From contig DXDG01000023.1 in assembly GCA_019115605.1 (NCBI GenBank), positions 1 through 64,000 of the forward strand: a stretch of 64,000 nt of DNA, read 5' to 3'. The DNA comes from Candidatus Alistipes faecigallinarum. GTDB lineage: Bacteria > Bacteroidota > Bacteroidia > Bacteroidales > Rikenellaceae. This document shows positions 44,567-53,603 of this stretch, piece after piece. Below the pieces are notes generated by a model. That model was not told where the DNA came from. It searched no databases and worked only from the letters and a program-made list of their open reading frames with translations. Within the stretch, counting starts at the first letter, position 1; every line of letters begins with the position of its first letter. Both the position numbers and the translations under genes were made by a program.

Positions 44567-45142
44567 GCATTTGCCCTGCTGTGTTGCATACAGGGTAATG
44601 CTCAAACCAGCCAATCCACGGTTGCAGATCGTAAGGTTGGCCGTATCGAGGGGGAAATCGGCGGAGGCTTTTCTTTCGGAGCCGACAAGCTGAATTTCGA
44701 CAAGAACAAACTCGGAGCAACTTTTTATGCTGAAGCACGATATAATATGCAGCGCGTTCCGTTGGATATCGGCGTGCAGGCAGGTGGAACGATTTTCCAC
44801 CGAGAGTCCGTCAATGCCGGACAGTTGAAATTCAGGACCTGGAACGTAATGGCCGTGTCGGATTACAATTTTCGGCGTTGTAAGAAAATTTCACTCTTCG
44901 CGGGCATCGGCCTGGGTTATGCCTCTTTGGATAATTCGGCTCCGATTACCTTCGATGACTCGCAGTCCAACTGGGGCGGATTCTCGACGGGAACCAGGAC
45001 GGGATCTCTCTGTTTCATGCCGCGTATTGGCGTAGAGTTGTTTCACCACCTTCGTGTTACCCTCGATTACAAGCTGCAGGAAAAGGCAAATCGTCATTTC
45101 GGACTTTCGCTCGGTGTAGTTTTCGGTGGGGGCTGTAGATAA
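44549..45142 (+). CDS. Outer-membrane beta-barrel protein (porin family-like)
   Basis: MKKLIFAFALLCCIQGNAQT signal; alternating amphipathic strands, e.g. GATFYAEARYNMQRVPLDIGVQAGG and FGLSLGVVFGGG. Confidence 0.8.
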   Translation: MKKLIFAFALLCCIQGNAQTSQSTVADRKVGRIEGEIGGGFSFGADKLNFDKNKLGATFYAEARYNMQRVPLDIGVQAGGTIFHRESVNAGQLKFRTWNVMAVSDYNFRRCKKISLFAGIGLGYASLDNSAPITFDDSQSNWGGFSTGTRTGSLCFMPRIGVELFHHLRVTLDYKLQEKANRHFGLSLGVVFGGGCR

Positions 45143-45154
45143 TCACAGAAATAA

Positions 45155-46267
45155 ATGAAAAAGATCATCCTTTCGGGCGGCGGTACGGGCGGCCATATCT
45201 ACCCGGCCGTTGCGGTGGCCGAGGCGCTCAAGCGGCGCTTCGGCGACGACGTGGAGCTGCTCTTCGTGGGCGCCGAGGGCAAGATGGAGATGGAGAAGGT
45301 CCCGGCGCTGGGTTACCGGATCGTCGGACTGCCCATCGCCGGGCTGCAGCGCCGGCTGGACTGGCACAACCTGCTGGTTCCGTTCAAGGTGCTCAGGAGC
45401 CTGCGGCTGGCGCACCGCACGATCCGCGACTTCAGGGCAGACGTGGTTGTGGGCTTCGGCGGCTATGCGAGCGCTCCGGTGCTGTGGGCCGCCCAGCGCA
45501 TGGGGGTTCCCACGGTCATCCAGGAGCAGAACTCCTATGCCGGGGTTACGAACAAGATCCTCGCCCGCGGGGCGCGCTGCATCTGCACGGCCTACGAGGG
45601 CATGGAGCGCTTCTTCCCGGCCGACCGGATCGTCCTGACGGGAAATCCCCTGCGGGGACGTTTCTCGAAGGAGGGCGCCGACCGTACGGAAGCGCTGAAA
45701 TACTACGGACTGCGCGACGACCTTCCGGTGGTGCTGGTCGTCGGCGGGTCGCTCGGCACGCGTTCGCTGAACGAGATGATGAAGCACTGGATCCTCGAAA
45801 CGGGCGGCACGGCCCCCGTGCAGGTGATCTGGCAGACGGGCAAATACTACGAGCGGGAGATGCAGGCCTTCCTGGCGGCGCATCCCGCCGGGCATGTCTG
45901 GCAGGGGGCCTTCATCGAACGCATGGACTACGCCTATGCGGCGGCCGACGTGGTGGTTTCGCGCAGCGGCGCCGGAACGGTCTCGGAGCTCTGCCTGGTG
46001 GGCAAGCCGGTGATCTTCGTACCCTCGCCCAATGTCGCGGAGGACCATCAGACGAAGAATGCCCGGGCCCTCGAATCGAAGGGCGCCGCGCTGCTCGTCC
46101 CCGATGCCGTGTGCCGCGAGGAGGGGATGCGGCGGGCCGTGGAGCTGCTCGGCGACCCGGCGCGGCGTGCGGAGATGAGCCGTCGCATCGAGGCGCTGGC
46201 GCGTCCCGACGCCGCGGAGCGCATCGTCGAGCGGATTGCCGCGCTGCTGCCCGCAGAAGCAAAGTAA
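45155..46267 (+). CDS. murG: UDP-N-acetylglucosamine--LPS/undecaprenyl-PP-MurNAc-pentapeptide transferase MurG
   Basis: KKIILSGGGTGGHIYPAVAVAEAL; GFGGYASAPVLWAAQ; QEQNSYAGVTNKIL; VVSRSGAGTVSELCLVGKPVIFVPSP. Confidence 0.97.
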   Translation: MKKIILSGGGTGGHIYPAVAVAEALKRRFGDDVELLFVGAEGKMEMEKVPALGYRIVGLPIAGLQRRLDWHNLLVPFKVLRSLRLAHRTIRDFRADVVVGFGGYASAPVLWAAQRMGVPTVIQEQNSYAGVTNKILARGARCICTAYEGMERFFPADRIVLTGNPLRGRFSKEGADRTEALKYYGLRDDLPVVLVVGGSLGTRSLNEMMKHWILETGGTAPVQVIWQTGKYYEREMQAFLAAHPAGHVWQGAFIERMDYAYAAADVVVSRSGAGTVSELCLVGKPVIFVPSPNVAEDHQTKNARALESKGAALLVPDAVCREEGMRRAVELLGDPARRAEMSRRIEALARPDAAERIVERIAALLPAEAK

Positions 46268-46295
46268 AGCGGAAAATAATGTTTGCAAACAGGAT

Positions 46296-47684
46296 ATGAA
46301 ATTCGAAAACGTCTATTTTCTCGGAATCGGAGGCATCGGCATGAGCGCCCTGGCGCGCTATTTCCTCCACGAAGGACGCCGGGTCGCCGGATATGACCGG
46401 ACCCCCTCGTCGCTCACGGAGGCCCTCGAGGCCGAAGGGGCTTCGGTCCATTATGAGGACGACGTGCGGCGGATCCCCGCCCCGTTCCTCGATCCGGCCA
46501 CAACGATCGTGGTCTACACGCCGGCCGTGCCGCACGATCTGGGTGAATTCGTCTACTTCCGCGAGCAGGGCTTCACGATCGAGAAGCGCTCGCAGATGCT
46601 CGGCCACCTGGCCGAGGGCAAATACGTCATGGCCGTGGCCGGCACGCACGGCAAGACGACCACCACGACCCTCGTGGCGTGGCTCAACCGTGCGCTGACG
46701 GGCGGCGGCTCGGCCTTCCTGGGCGGTCTGTCGAAGAATTTCGGCGGCAACCTCGTGCTGGGCGGCGGACCGCGCCTGGCCGTCGAGGCCGACGAGTTCG
46801 ACCGTTCGTTCCTGCGCCTCTATCCCGACGTGGCGGTCGTAACCTCCGTGGATGCCGACCACCTGGACATCTACGGCACGCACGAGGCGGTCAAGGAGGC
46901 CTTCTCGCAGTTCGTGCGGCAGATCCGCCCGGGCGGCAGCCTCGTTATCAAGCAGGGCGTGGAGATCACGCTCGACAATCCGCGCATCACGGTCTACCGC
47001 TATGCCTGTGATACGCCGTGCGACTTCTATGCGCGCAACATCCGCCTCGGGGAGGGCGGCCACTGCCATTTTGAGCTGGTAACCCCCTCGGGCGTGATCG
47101 GGAATCTTACGCTGGGCGTCCCCGGCCGGGTCAATGTCGAGAATGCCGTGGCGGCCGTCGCTTCGGTGTGGTGCGCCGCGCGGGCCCAGGGGGCGGAACT
47201 CTCCGCGGAGCGGGTCCGCGAGGCGCTGGCCTCCTTTACGGGGGTGAAGCGCCGCTTCGACTTCTACCTCAATACGCCCGAGCAGGTCTACATGGACGAC
47301 TATGCGCACCATCCGCGCGAGCTGGCCGCGACGCTCACCTCCGTGCGGGGCATGTTCCCCGGACGGCGCATCACGGCGCTCTTCCAGCCGCACCTCTACA
47401 CCCGTACGCGCGACCTCTACCGCGAGTTTGCCGAGGCGCTGTCGCTGGCCGACGAGGTGGTGCTGCTGCCGATCTACCCGGCGCGCGAGGAGCCGATCGA
47501 AGGGGTGGGTTCGGAGCTGATCGCCGGCCTGGTGCGCGTCCCCTGCCGCATCGTGCCGCGCGAGCGGCTGGCCGAGACGGTGGCCGCGATGCCGACCGAC
47601 GTGGTGATCTCGTTCGGCGCGGGCAATATCGACGCCTGCTGCGAGGCGATCGCCGAGCGGCTGCGCGCCAAATGCCGGTCGTAA
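46296..47684 (+). CDS. murC: UDP-N-acetylmuramate--L-alanine ligase
   Basis: VYFLGIGGIGMSALARYFL; AVAGTHGKTTTTTLVAWL; YMDDYAHHPRELAATL. Confidence 0.97.
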   Translation: MKFENVYFLGIGGIGMSALARYFLHEGRRVAGYDRTPSSLTEALEAEGASVHYEDDVRRIPAPFLDPATTIVVYTPAVPHDLGEFVYFREQGFTIEKRSQMLGHLAEGKYVMAVAGTHGKTTTTTLVAWLNRALTGGGSAFLGGLSKNFGGNLVLGGGPRLAVEADEFDRSFLRLYPDVAVVTSVDADHLDIYGTHEAVKEAFSQFVRQIRPGGSLVIKQGVEITLDNPRITVYRYACDTPCDFYARNIRLGEGGHCHFELVTPSGVIGNLTLGVPGRVNVENAVAAVASVWCAARAQGAELSAERVREALASFTGVKRRFDFYLNTPEQVYMDDYAHHPRELAATLTSVRGMFPGRRITALFQPHLYTRTRDLYREFAEALSLADEVVLLPIYPAREEPIEGVGSELIAGLVRVPCRIVPRERLAETVAAMPTDVVISFGAGNIDACCEAIAERLRAKCRS

Positions 47685-47714
47685 AACCCTGAAAACACGA
47701 AAAAACAGATCCGC

Positions 47715-48815
47715 TTGAACCGAACGCTCAAATACGCACTGCTCACCCTGTTGTGGCTGCTGGTGGCCGGCTATGTGCTCTGGGCCTCCGTCGCGGCGCA
47801 CCGCAACCGCAAGGCCCGCAAGGTCGCCCGCCTGGAGATCGAGGTGGTGGACAGCACCTCGCAGGGACATCTCGTCTCCGCGGAGATGGTGCGCCGCTGG
47901 ATCTCCTCGAGCCGCATCCCGACCGTCGGGACGGCTGTCGGGGAGGTGGACCTGACGGCCATCGAGCGGCTGATCGCCCGCAACGGCTTTGTCGACGAGG
48001 CGGTGGCCTATGTCGACTACGACGCCGTGCTGCATATCGAGATCAGCCAGCGCAAGCCGCTGCTGCGCCTGCTCACCGACGGGATGAACCTCTACGCCAC
48101 CGAGAACGGCCATGTCTTCGGGGCGCCGCGCGCCTCGTCGCTCTACGTCCCGGTCGTTACGGGCAGCTACCGCCCGCCCTTCCCGGCCGACTATTCGGGC
48201 GAGGTGAGGCGCCATATCGACAGCCGGATTGCGGAGATCGACCGCCGCATCGAGGAGCTTGAGCACGAGAAGTATCCCTACTACCGCCGCGAGATCGAGA
48301 ACGACCGCGACCTGGCGGAGGTGCGGCGCATGCGGATCAAGCGGCAGTGGTGGCGCGGCGAGAGTGCCGAGGCCTTCGACAAGCGGGTGGAGGAGCTGCG
48401 TGAAAAAAAGGCGGAGCTGCGCCGCCTGTACCGCTACCGCAGCCGGGTCTGCCGCGAGCGGGTCGCACAGATTGCCGAGCGCCAGCAGGCCGAGCGCGCG
48501 GCACAAAAAAAATTGGAAAAAAGCTACGAAGATTTCGTGAAACTCCTTACCTTTGTGAAGATTGTCGAAGACGACGATTTCTGGAGGTCGGAAGTGGTGC
48601 AGATTGCGGCTCGGACGACCCCCAGCGGAGCATTGGAGGTAGAGCTCACCCCCCGCAGCGGCCGTTTTACGATCCTTTTCGGGCGGCTGGACGACGTGGA
48701 GGCCAAGTTCGACAAGCTGCTGCGCTTCTACCGGAGCGGCCTCCCGGTAATCGGGTGGGACGCCTGCCGTACGATCGACGTCCGATACAGGAATCAGGTG
48801 GTTTGCAAGAAATAG
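47715..48815 (+). CDS. ftsQ: Cell division protein FtsQ with an internal charged helical insertion; TTG start
   Basis: Position between murC and ftsA; single N-terminal TM; POTRA-like segment; VPVVTG; C-terminal DDFWRSEVVQI...GRFTILFGRLDDVEAKFDKLLRFYRSGLPVIGWDACRTIDVRYRNQVVCKK. Confidence 0.9.
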   Translation: MNRTLKYALLTLLWLLVAGYVLWASVAAHRNRKARKVARLEIEVVDSTSQGHLVSAEMVRRWISSSRIPTVGTAVGEVDLTAIERLIARNGFVDEAVAYVDYDAVLHIEISQRKPLLRLLTDGMNLYATENGHVFGAPRASSLYVPVVTGSYRPPFPADYSGEVRRHIDSRIAEIDRRIEELEHEKYPYYRREIENDRDLAEVRRMRIKRQWWRGESAEAFDKRVEELREKKAELRRLYRYRSRVCRERVAQIAERQQAERAAQKKLEKSYEDFVKLLTFVKIVEDDDFWRSEVVQIAARTTPSGALEVELTPRSGRFTILFGRLDDVEAKFDKLLRFYRSGLPVIGWDACRTIDVRYRNQVVCKK

Positions 48816-48825
48816 AATTTGTACC

Positions 48826-50274
48826 GTGGAAAGAAAGAATTATACCGTTGCCGTCGATCTGGGTTCGTCGTCGGTCCGTGTGGCCGTCGGTGAGAAGACC
48901 GCCGAAGGGTTGATGGATATCGCCTGCGTGGTGTCGAAACCCGTCGAGGGGGTCCGCGCCGGCAAGATCGAGAATATCGAACTGGTGAGCCAGGCCGTGC
49001 GCGAGGCATTCGAGGAGGTCGAGAAGCAGCTCGGCATCCACATCACGGAGGCCTATGCGGGCATCTCGGGCGACTTCGTGCGCTGCGCCCGCCATACGGA
49101 CCATGTCTTTGTCTACGATCCGCAGAACGGGGTCAACCGGAAGGATGTCGACGCGCTGTTCGACCGCATGCGCAACGTCCAGGCGCCCGACGACGAGACG
49201 ATCATGGAGCGCATCCCCCAGAACTATGTGGTCGATGACGACCGGGAGGTGCGCAACCCCGTGGGATCGTTCGGCAAGAAGCTCTCCTCGACGTTCAACT
49301 TCATCCTCTGCCTGCGAACGCCGATGCAGCGCCTCGAAATGGCGCTCAAGCGGCTCGGCATCCGCACGCTGGGCATCATTCCCGATGCACTGGCCGCTCC
49401 CGAGGCGGTGCTGCTGCCCGACGAGAAGGAGGAGGGCGTTGCCGTGGTGGACGTGGGCGCCGGCGTAACCGACGTGGCGGTCTACTACCGCAACGTGGTG
49501 CGTTATGTGGCGTCGATCCCGATGGGAGCCTCGGCCATCAACCGCGACATCCGCACGATGGGTGTTCCCGAGAAGCATGTCGAGAGCCTCAAGCGGAAAT
49601 ACGGTTCGGCCGTTGCCGAGCTGGCTTCGGACGAGAAACTCATCCGCGTCAACGGCCGTACGGCCCGCGAGGTGAAGGATATCCTGCTGCGCAACCTGGC
49701 CACGGTGATCGAGGCCCGCGCCACGGATATCGCCGAATTCGTCCTGCAGGAGATCCGCGACTCGGGTTATGCCGATCGGCTGGTCTACGGCATCGTGCTT
49801 ACGGGCGGCTCGGCCGCGCTGAAGGATCTCGGCGAGCTGTTCCGCCGCGTAACGAAGATGGAGGTCCGCGTGGCGCTTCCCGAAACGGGCATTACAGAGG
49901 AGTCGAAGGCCAAGGTCGCCGATCCGGGTTGTGCGACCGTCGTGGGCCTGCTCATCCGCGGCGCCGCCCAGGGCGGCTGCACCGTGGTCGAGCGACCGGC
50001 ACCCGCTCCGGCACCCGCGCCGGGTCCGCACACGCCGGCAACTCCCGGCCGTCCGGCAACTCCCGGCACGCAGCTCCGGCAGCCCGTGCAGCCCGTAACG
50101 CCGCCCGTGCAGCCCGTAACGCCGCCGGTGGAGCCCGACGAGCCGGCGGATCACGAGGTCGAGCCGGCGGAGCATCCGGCGCCCCGCCGCAAGCGCGACT
50201 GGGGATCGATTCTCCAGAAGACCTTCGACAAGATCAACAAGAGTTTCTCGGCGGCCGAGGACGAGGAAATTTAG
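48826..50274 (+). CDS. ftsA: Cell division protein FtsA (GTG start) with Pro-rich linker and C-terminal amphipathic segment
   Basis: VAVDLGSSSVRVAVG; VVDVGAGVTDVAVY; VLTGGSAALKDLGELFRR; C-terminal DWGSILQKTFDKINKSFS. Confidence 0.96.
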   Translation: MERKNYTVAVDLGSSSVRVAVGEKTAEGLMDIACVVSKPVEGVRAGKIENIELVSQAVREAFEEVEKQLGIHITEAYAGISGDFVRCARHTDHVFVYDPQNGVNRKDVDALFDRMRNVQAPDDETIMERIPQNYVVDDDREVRNPVGSFGKKLSSTFNFILCLRTPMQRLEMALKRLGIRTLGIIPDALAAPEAVLLPDEKEEGVAVVDVGAGVTDVAVYYRNVVRYVASIPMGASAINRDIRTMGVPEKHVESLKRKYGSAVAELASDEKLIRVNGRTAREVKDILLRNLATVIEARATDIAEFVLQEIRDSGYADRLVYGIVLTGGSAALKDLGELFRRVTKMEVRVALPETGITEESKAKVADPGCATVVGLLIRGAAQGGCTVVERPAPAPAPAPGPHTPATPGRPATPGTQLRQPVQPVTPPVQPVTPPVEPDEPADHEVEPAEHPAPRRKRDWGSILQKTFDKINKSFSAAEDEEI

Positions 50275-50322
50275 TTCGGCATCGTTCTGCGGGCCATTAT
50301 TTTTAATCGGAAAAACAACGTT

Positions 50323-51621
50323 ATGACAGACGAATTGATATCGGAAATCAAGGCTCCGCGTACGGAGGGGTCGATCATCATGGTGGTGGGCGTCGGCGGC
50401 GCCGGAGGCAATGCCGTGAACCGCATGTGGAACCTCGGTATTCGGGGCGTTACCTTCATGGTCTGCAATACCGACCAGCAGGCCCTGGACAAGAGTCCCG
50501 TGGAGCGCAAGATCTGCCTGGGCGACGACGGCCTGGGCGCCGGCAACGACGCCGAGGTAGGGCGCCAGAAGGCCGTGGAGACGCTGCCCGAGATCCGGCA
50601 GCAGCTCGAGGAGGTCGGCGCGCGGATGATCTTCATCACGGCCGGCATGGGCGGCGGTACGGGTACGGGCGCTTCGCCCGTCATCGCCCAGCTGGCCCGC
50701 GAAATGGGGCTTCTGACCGTGGCCATCGTAACCTCGCCGCTGATCGTCGAGGGCAAGATCCGCTACGACCAGGCCCAGCAGGGTATCGAGGAGCTGCGCA
50801 AGAATGTCGATTCGCTGTTGATCATCAACAACGAGAACATCCTCGAGATCTACGGACGCCTCTCGGTCAAGCAGGCCTTCGGCAAGGCCGACGACATCCT
50901 GGCCTCGGCCACGAAGGGCATCGCCGAGATCATCACCGTCGAGAGCGATCTGGTGAATGTCGATTTCGCCGACGTCTCGAAGGTCATGCGCAACAGCGGC
51001 CGGGCCCACATGGCCGTGGCCACGGCCGAGGGCGACAACCGCGCCGAGGCGGTCGCCGAGGCGTCGCTGCATTCGCCGCTGCTGGACCACAACCTCATCT
51101 CGGGAGCGAAGAACATCCTGCTCAACATCTCGGTGGCCGACTCCGACGCGCTGATCTACGAGGAGGTCGTGCGCATCCTCGAATACATTCAGGCTCACGC
51201 CAGCGTGCAGGACGAGCGCGGCGTGATCCACAACGCGAACATCATCTGGGGTACGAGCGAGAAGCCCCAGCTGGGCAATGCCATCGAGCTGGTGGTCGTG
51301 GCCACGGGCTTCGACGACGGGATGGAGGGCATGCGCCCCGTGGTGGAGGACGAGAACTCCGAGGCGGCCGCCGCACAGGACCCCGAGCAGGGGCTGGTGT
51401 CGATCAAGCCGTCGCCCCGTCCCGCCGCACAGCCCGAGCAGGTGGTGCTCGGCGCCAAATCGACGCGTTACAACAATATCGAGGCCCTGCTGGCCCGTCC
51501 GGCCTACAAGACCCGCAATTCGGCCTTTGTCGTGCAGGCCTCCGGAGGCCGCAAGGAGGTGCTCCGCGAGGAGGGCTCCGCGCACCGGGAGGAACCCCGG
51601 AGCGGCTCGCTGTTTGACTAA
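50323..51621 (+). CDS. ftsZ: Cell division GTPase FtsZ
   Basis: MVVGVGGAGGNAVNRMW; ITAGMGGGTGTGASPVIAQLAREMG tubulin signature. Confidence 0.98.
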   Translation: MTDELISEIKAPRTEGSIIMVVGVGGAGGNAVNRMWNLGIRGVTFMVCNTDQQALDKSPVERKICLGDDGLGAGNDAEVGRQKAVETLPEIRQQLEEVGARMIFITAGMGGGTGTGASPVIAQLAREMGLLTVAIVTSPLIVEGKIRYDQAQQGIEELRKNVDSLLIINNENILEIYGRLSVKQAFGKADDILASATKGIAEIITVESDLVNVDFADVSKVMRNSGRAHMAVATAEGDNRAEAVAEASLHSPLLDHNLISGAKNILLNISVADSDALIYEEVVRILEYIQAHASVQDERGVIHNANIIWGTSEKPQLGNAIELVVVATGFDDGMEGMRPVVEDENSEAAAAQDPEQGLVSIKPSPRPAAQPEQVVLGAKSTRYNNIEALLARPAYKTRNSAFVVQASGGRKEVLREEGSAHREEPRSGSLFD

Positions 51622-51637
51622 CTAAACGCCTGTCAGC

Positions 51638-52921
51638 TTGGAAGAGACCGGTTCCTGGATCGTTTTCAACGGGTTTGAGCCCCGCATGGCCGTATTCTGT
51701 GCGGTTACGCTCCTGCTGTTGTGTATCTCGGCCCTCGTATCGGGAGCCGAGACCTCCTTTTTCTCCCTGTCGCACAACGACATCAACCGCCTGAAGAACA
51801 GCCGCGCCGCTTCGGCCGGCGCCATGCTGCGCCTGTTGAAGGATGTGGATCTGCTGCTGGCAACGATTCTCGTGGTGAACAACCTGGTGAACGTTTGCAT
51901 CGTCATCCTCACCTCGACGATCATCGACTCGGTCTTCACCTTCCTACGCTTCGAGTTTCTCTTCAAGACGGTGCTGGTAACCTTCCTGCTGCTGCTCTTC
52001 GGCGAGATCCTCCCGAAGGTGCTGGCGCAGACGATGCCCATGCGCTTCGCCTCGGCCGTGGCACGGCCCCTGCTGGCCCTGCGGTGGATCGTCTACCCGC
52101 TTTCCTACGTGCTGGTTCATGCCAGCAGCCGCATCAGCGAGAAGGCCGCCCACCGCAGCGAGATCTCGCTCGACGAGCTGGCCGATGCCGTGGACATGAC
52201 GCAGAGCACCTGCCGCGAGGAGCATGTGATGCTCTCGGGCATCGTGAACTTCGTCAATACGGAGGTGCAGGAGATCATGAAGCCGCGCGTCGACATGACG
52301 GCCCTCGACATTACGGACGACTACGACACGGTCAAGCGGACGATCATCGAGTCGGGCTTCTCGCGGATCCCGGTCTACGAGGAGGACATGGACAACATCC
52401 GGGGCACGCTCTACGTCAAGGACCTGCTCCCCTACATCAACAACGAGCGGGACTTCGCCTGGCAGCAGCTTGTCCGCAAGCCCTATTTCGTCCCCGAGCA
52501 CAAGAAGATCAACGACCTGCTGGCCGATTTCCAGTCCAACAAGGTCCACATGGCCGTCGTGGTCGACGAGTACGGTTCGACGCTGGGACTCGTCTCGCTC
52601 GAGGATGTCATCGAGGAGATCGTCGGCGAGATCTCCGACGAAAGCGACAACGACGAGGTCTACTATACGAAGCTCGATGCCCGGAGCTATCTGTTCGAGG
52701 GCAAGACCCATCTGGGGGATTTCGAGCGGATCCTCGAACTCGACGAGGATACCTTTGCCGACGTGCGGGGCGAGGCCGAGACCCTTGCCGGGCTGATGCT
52801 CGAACTCAAGCGCGACTTCCCCCGCCAGGGCGACGTCTTCACCACCCACAACATCCGCTTCACGATTCAGACCGTGGAGGGGCACCGCATCGACAAGATC
52901 CGTGTCGATCTGCTCCCATGA
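51638..52921 (+). CDS. gldE: Hemolysin/CNNM-CorC family transporter, GldE-like (TTG start)
   Basis: DUF21 region SGAETSFFSLSHNDINRLKNS; CBS pair IMKPRVDMTALDI...SGFSRIPVYEEDMDNIRGTLYVKDLLPY; CorC_HlyC domain. Confidence 0.9.
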   Translation: MEETGSWIVFNGFEPRMAVFCAVTLLLLCISALVSGAETSFFSLSHNDINRLKNSRAASAGAMLRLLKDVDLLLATILVVNNLVNVCIVILTSTIIDSVFTFLRFEFLFKTVLVTFLLLLFGEILPKVLAQTMPMRFASAVARPLLALRWIVYPLSYVLVHASSRISEKAAHRSEISLDELADAVDMTQSTCREEHVMLSGIVNFVNTEVQEIMKPRVDMTALDITDDYDTVKRTIIESGFSRIPVYEEDMDNIRGTLYVKDLLPYINNERDFAWQQLVRKPYFVPEHKKINDLLADFQSNKVHMAVVVDEYGSTLGLVSLEDVIEEIVGEISDESDNDEVYYTKLDARSYLFEGKTHLGDFERILELDEDTFADVRGEAETLAGLMLELKRDFPRQGDVFTTHNIRFTIQTVEGHRIDKIRVDLLP

Positions 52922-53523
52922 ACCGGCTCTTGACAGCGCTTCCCGCCGCGGCCGACGCCCTGGAGGGGTGGATTGCCGCCGATGAGCGGCGTGCGGCCGA
53001 GGCCTTCGGTTCGGAGCGCCGCCGGAGGGAGTACCTCACCTGGCGGGCCATGGTGCGGCGTGTGCTGGGGTACGACGTGCGGATCGGCTACGATGCGAAC
53101 GGCGCTCCGCAGCTTCTGGATCTTCCGCTGCACCTCTCCGTCTCGCACTGCGCGGGCCTTGTGGCCGTGGCGCTCTCCGACGCCCCGTGCGCCGTCGATG
53201 CCGAAGCGGCCGGCCGCGACTTCTCGCGCGTGAGGTCCCGTTACCTGACCCCTTTCGAAGCGTCGCTTTCCGCCGATCCCCTGTGGCCGGCCGTGGCGTG
53301 GTGCGCCAAGGAGACGCTCTACAAGTATGCCCGGCGCCGCGGGCTGGATCTCTGCCGCGACCTCCGGCTGCTTGAGGCCGATCCTGTCCGCGGCCGCCTC
53401 GTCGGACGTGTCGGCGACGGCGCGCCGCTGCCGATGCGCATCGACCGCGTGGAGGGGGCGCTGGTCGTCTCGCTCTTCGGCAACCCGGACGCTCCGCTCT
53501 CCGTCGAACGGCTCCTTTTCTGA
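52918..53523 (+). CDS. 4'-phosphopantetheinyl transferase superfamily protein
   Basis: HLSVSHCAGLVAVALSD; AVDAEAAGRDFSRV; AWCAKETLYKY. Confidence 0.88.
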   Translation: MNRLLTALPAAADALEGWIAADERRAAEAFGSERRRREYLTWRAMVRRVLGYDVRIGYDANGAPQLLDLPLHLSVSHCAGLVAVALSDAPCAVDAEAAGRDFSRVRSRYLTPFEASLSADPLWPAVAWCAKETLYKYARRRGLDLCRDLRLLEADPVRGRLVGRVGDGAPLPMRIDRVEGALVVSLFGNPDAPLSVERLLF

Positions 53524-53539
53524 AAAACACGCAAAAAAA

Positions 53540-53572
53540 GAGATTCCGGCTCCTTCCCGGGGCCGGAATCTC
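53540..53572. terminator. Bidirectional intrinsic terminator between convergent genes
   Basis: 11-bp perfect stem gagattccggc / gccggaatctc; A-run on the left supports minus-strand termination. Confidence 0.75.
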
Positions 53573-53603
53573 CTGGTTTCTCTCCTGCGGCGCGTGCCGC
53601 GGA

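Noticed and set aside
48548-48555. TACCTTTG inside ftsQ as a possible internal promoter for ftsA
   Set aside because: It lies 270 nt before ftsA, encodes conserved residues (LLTFVK), and lacks a -33 element; likely chance.
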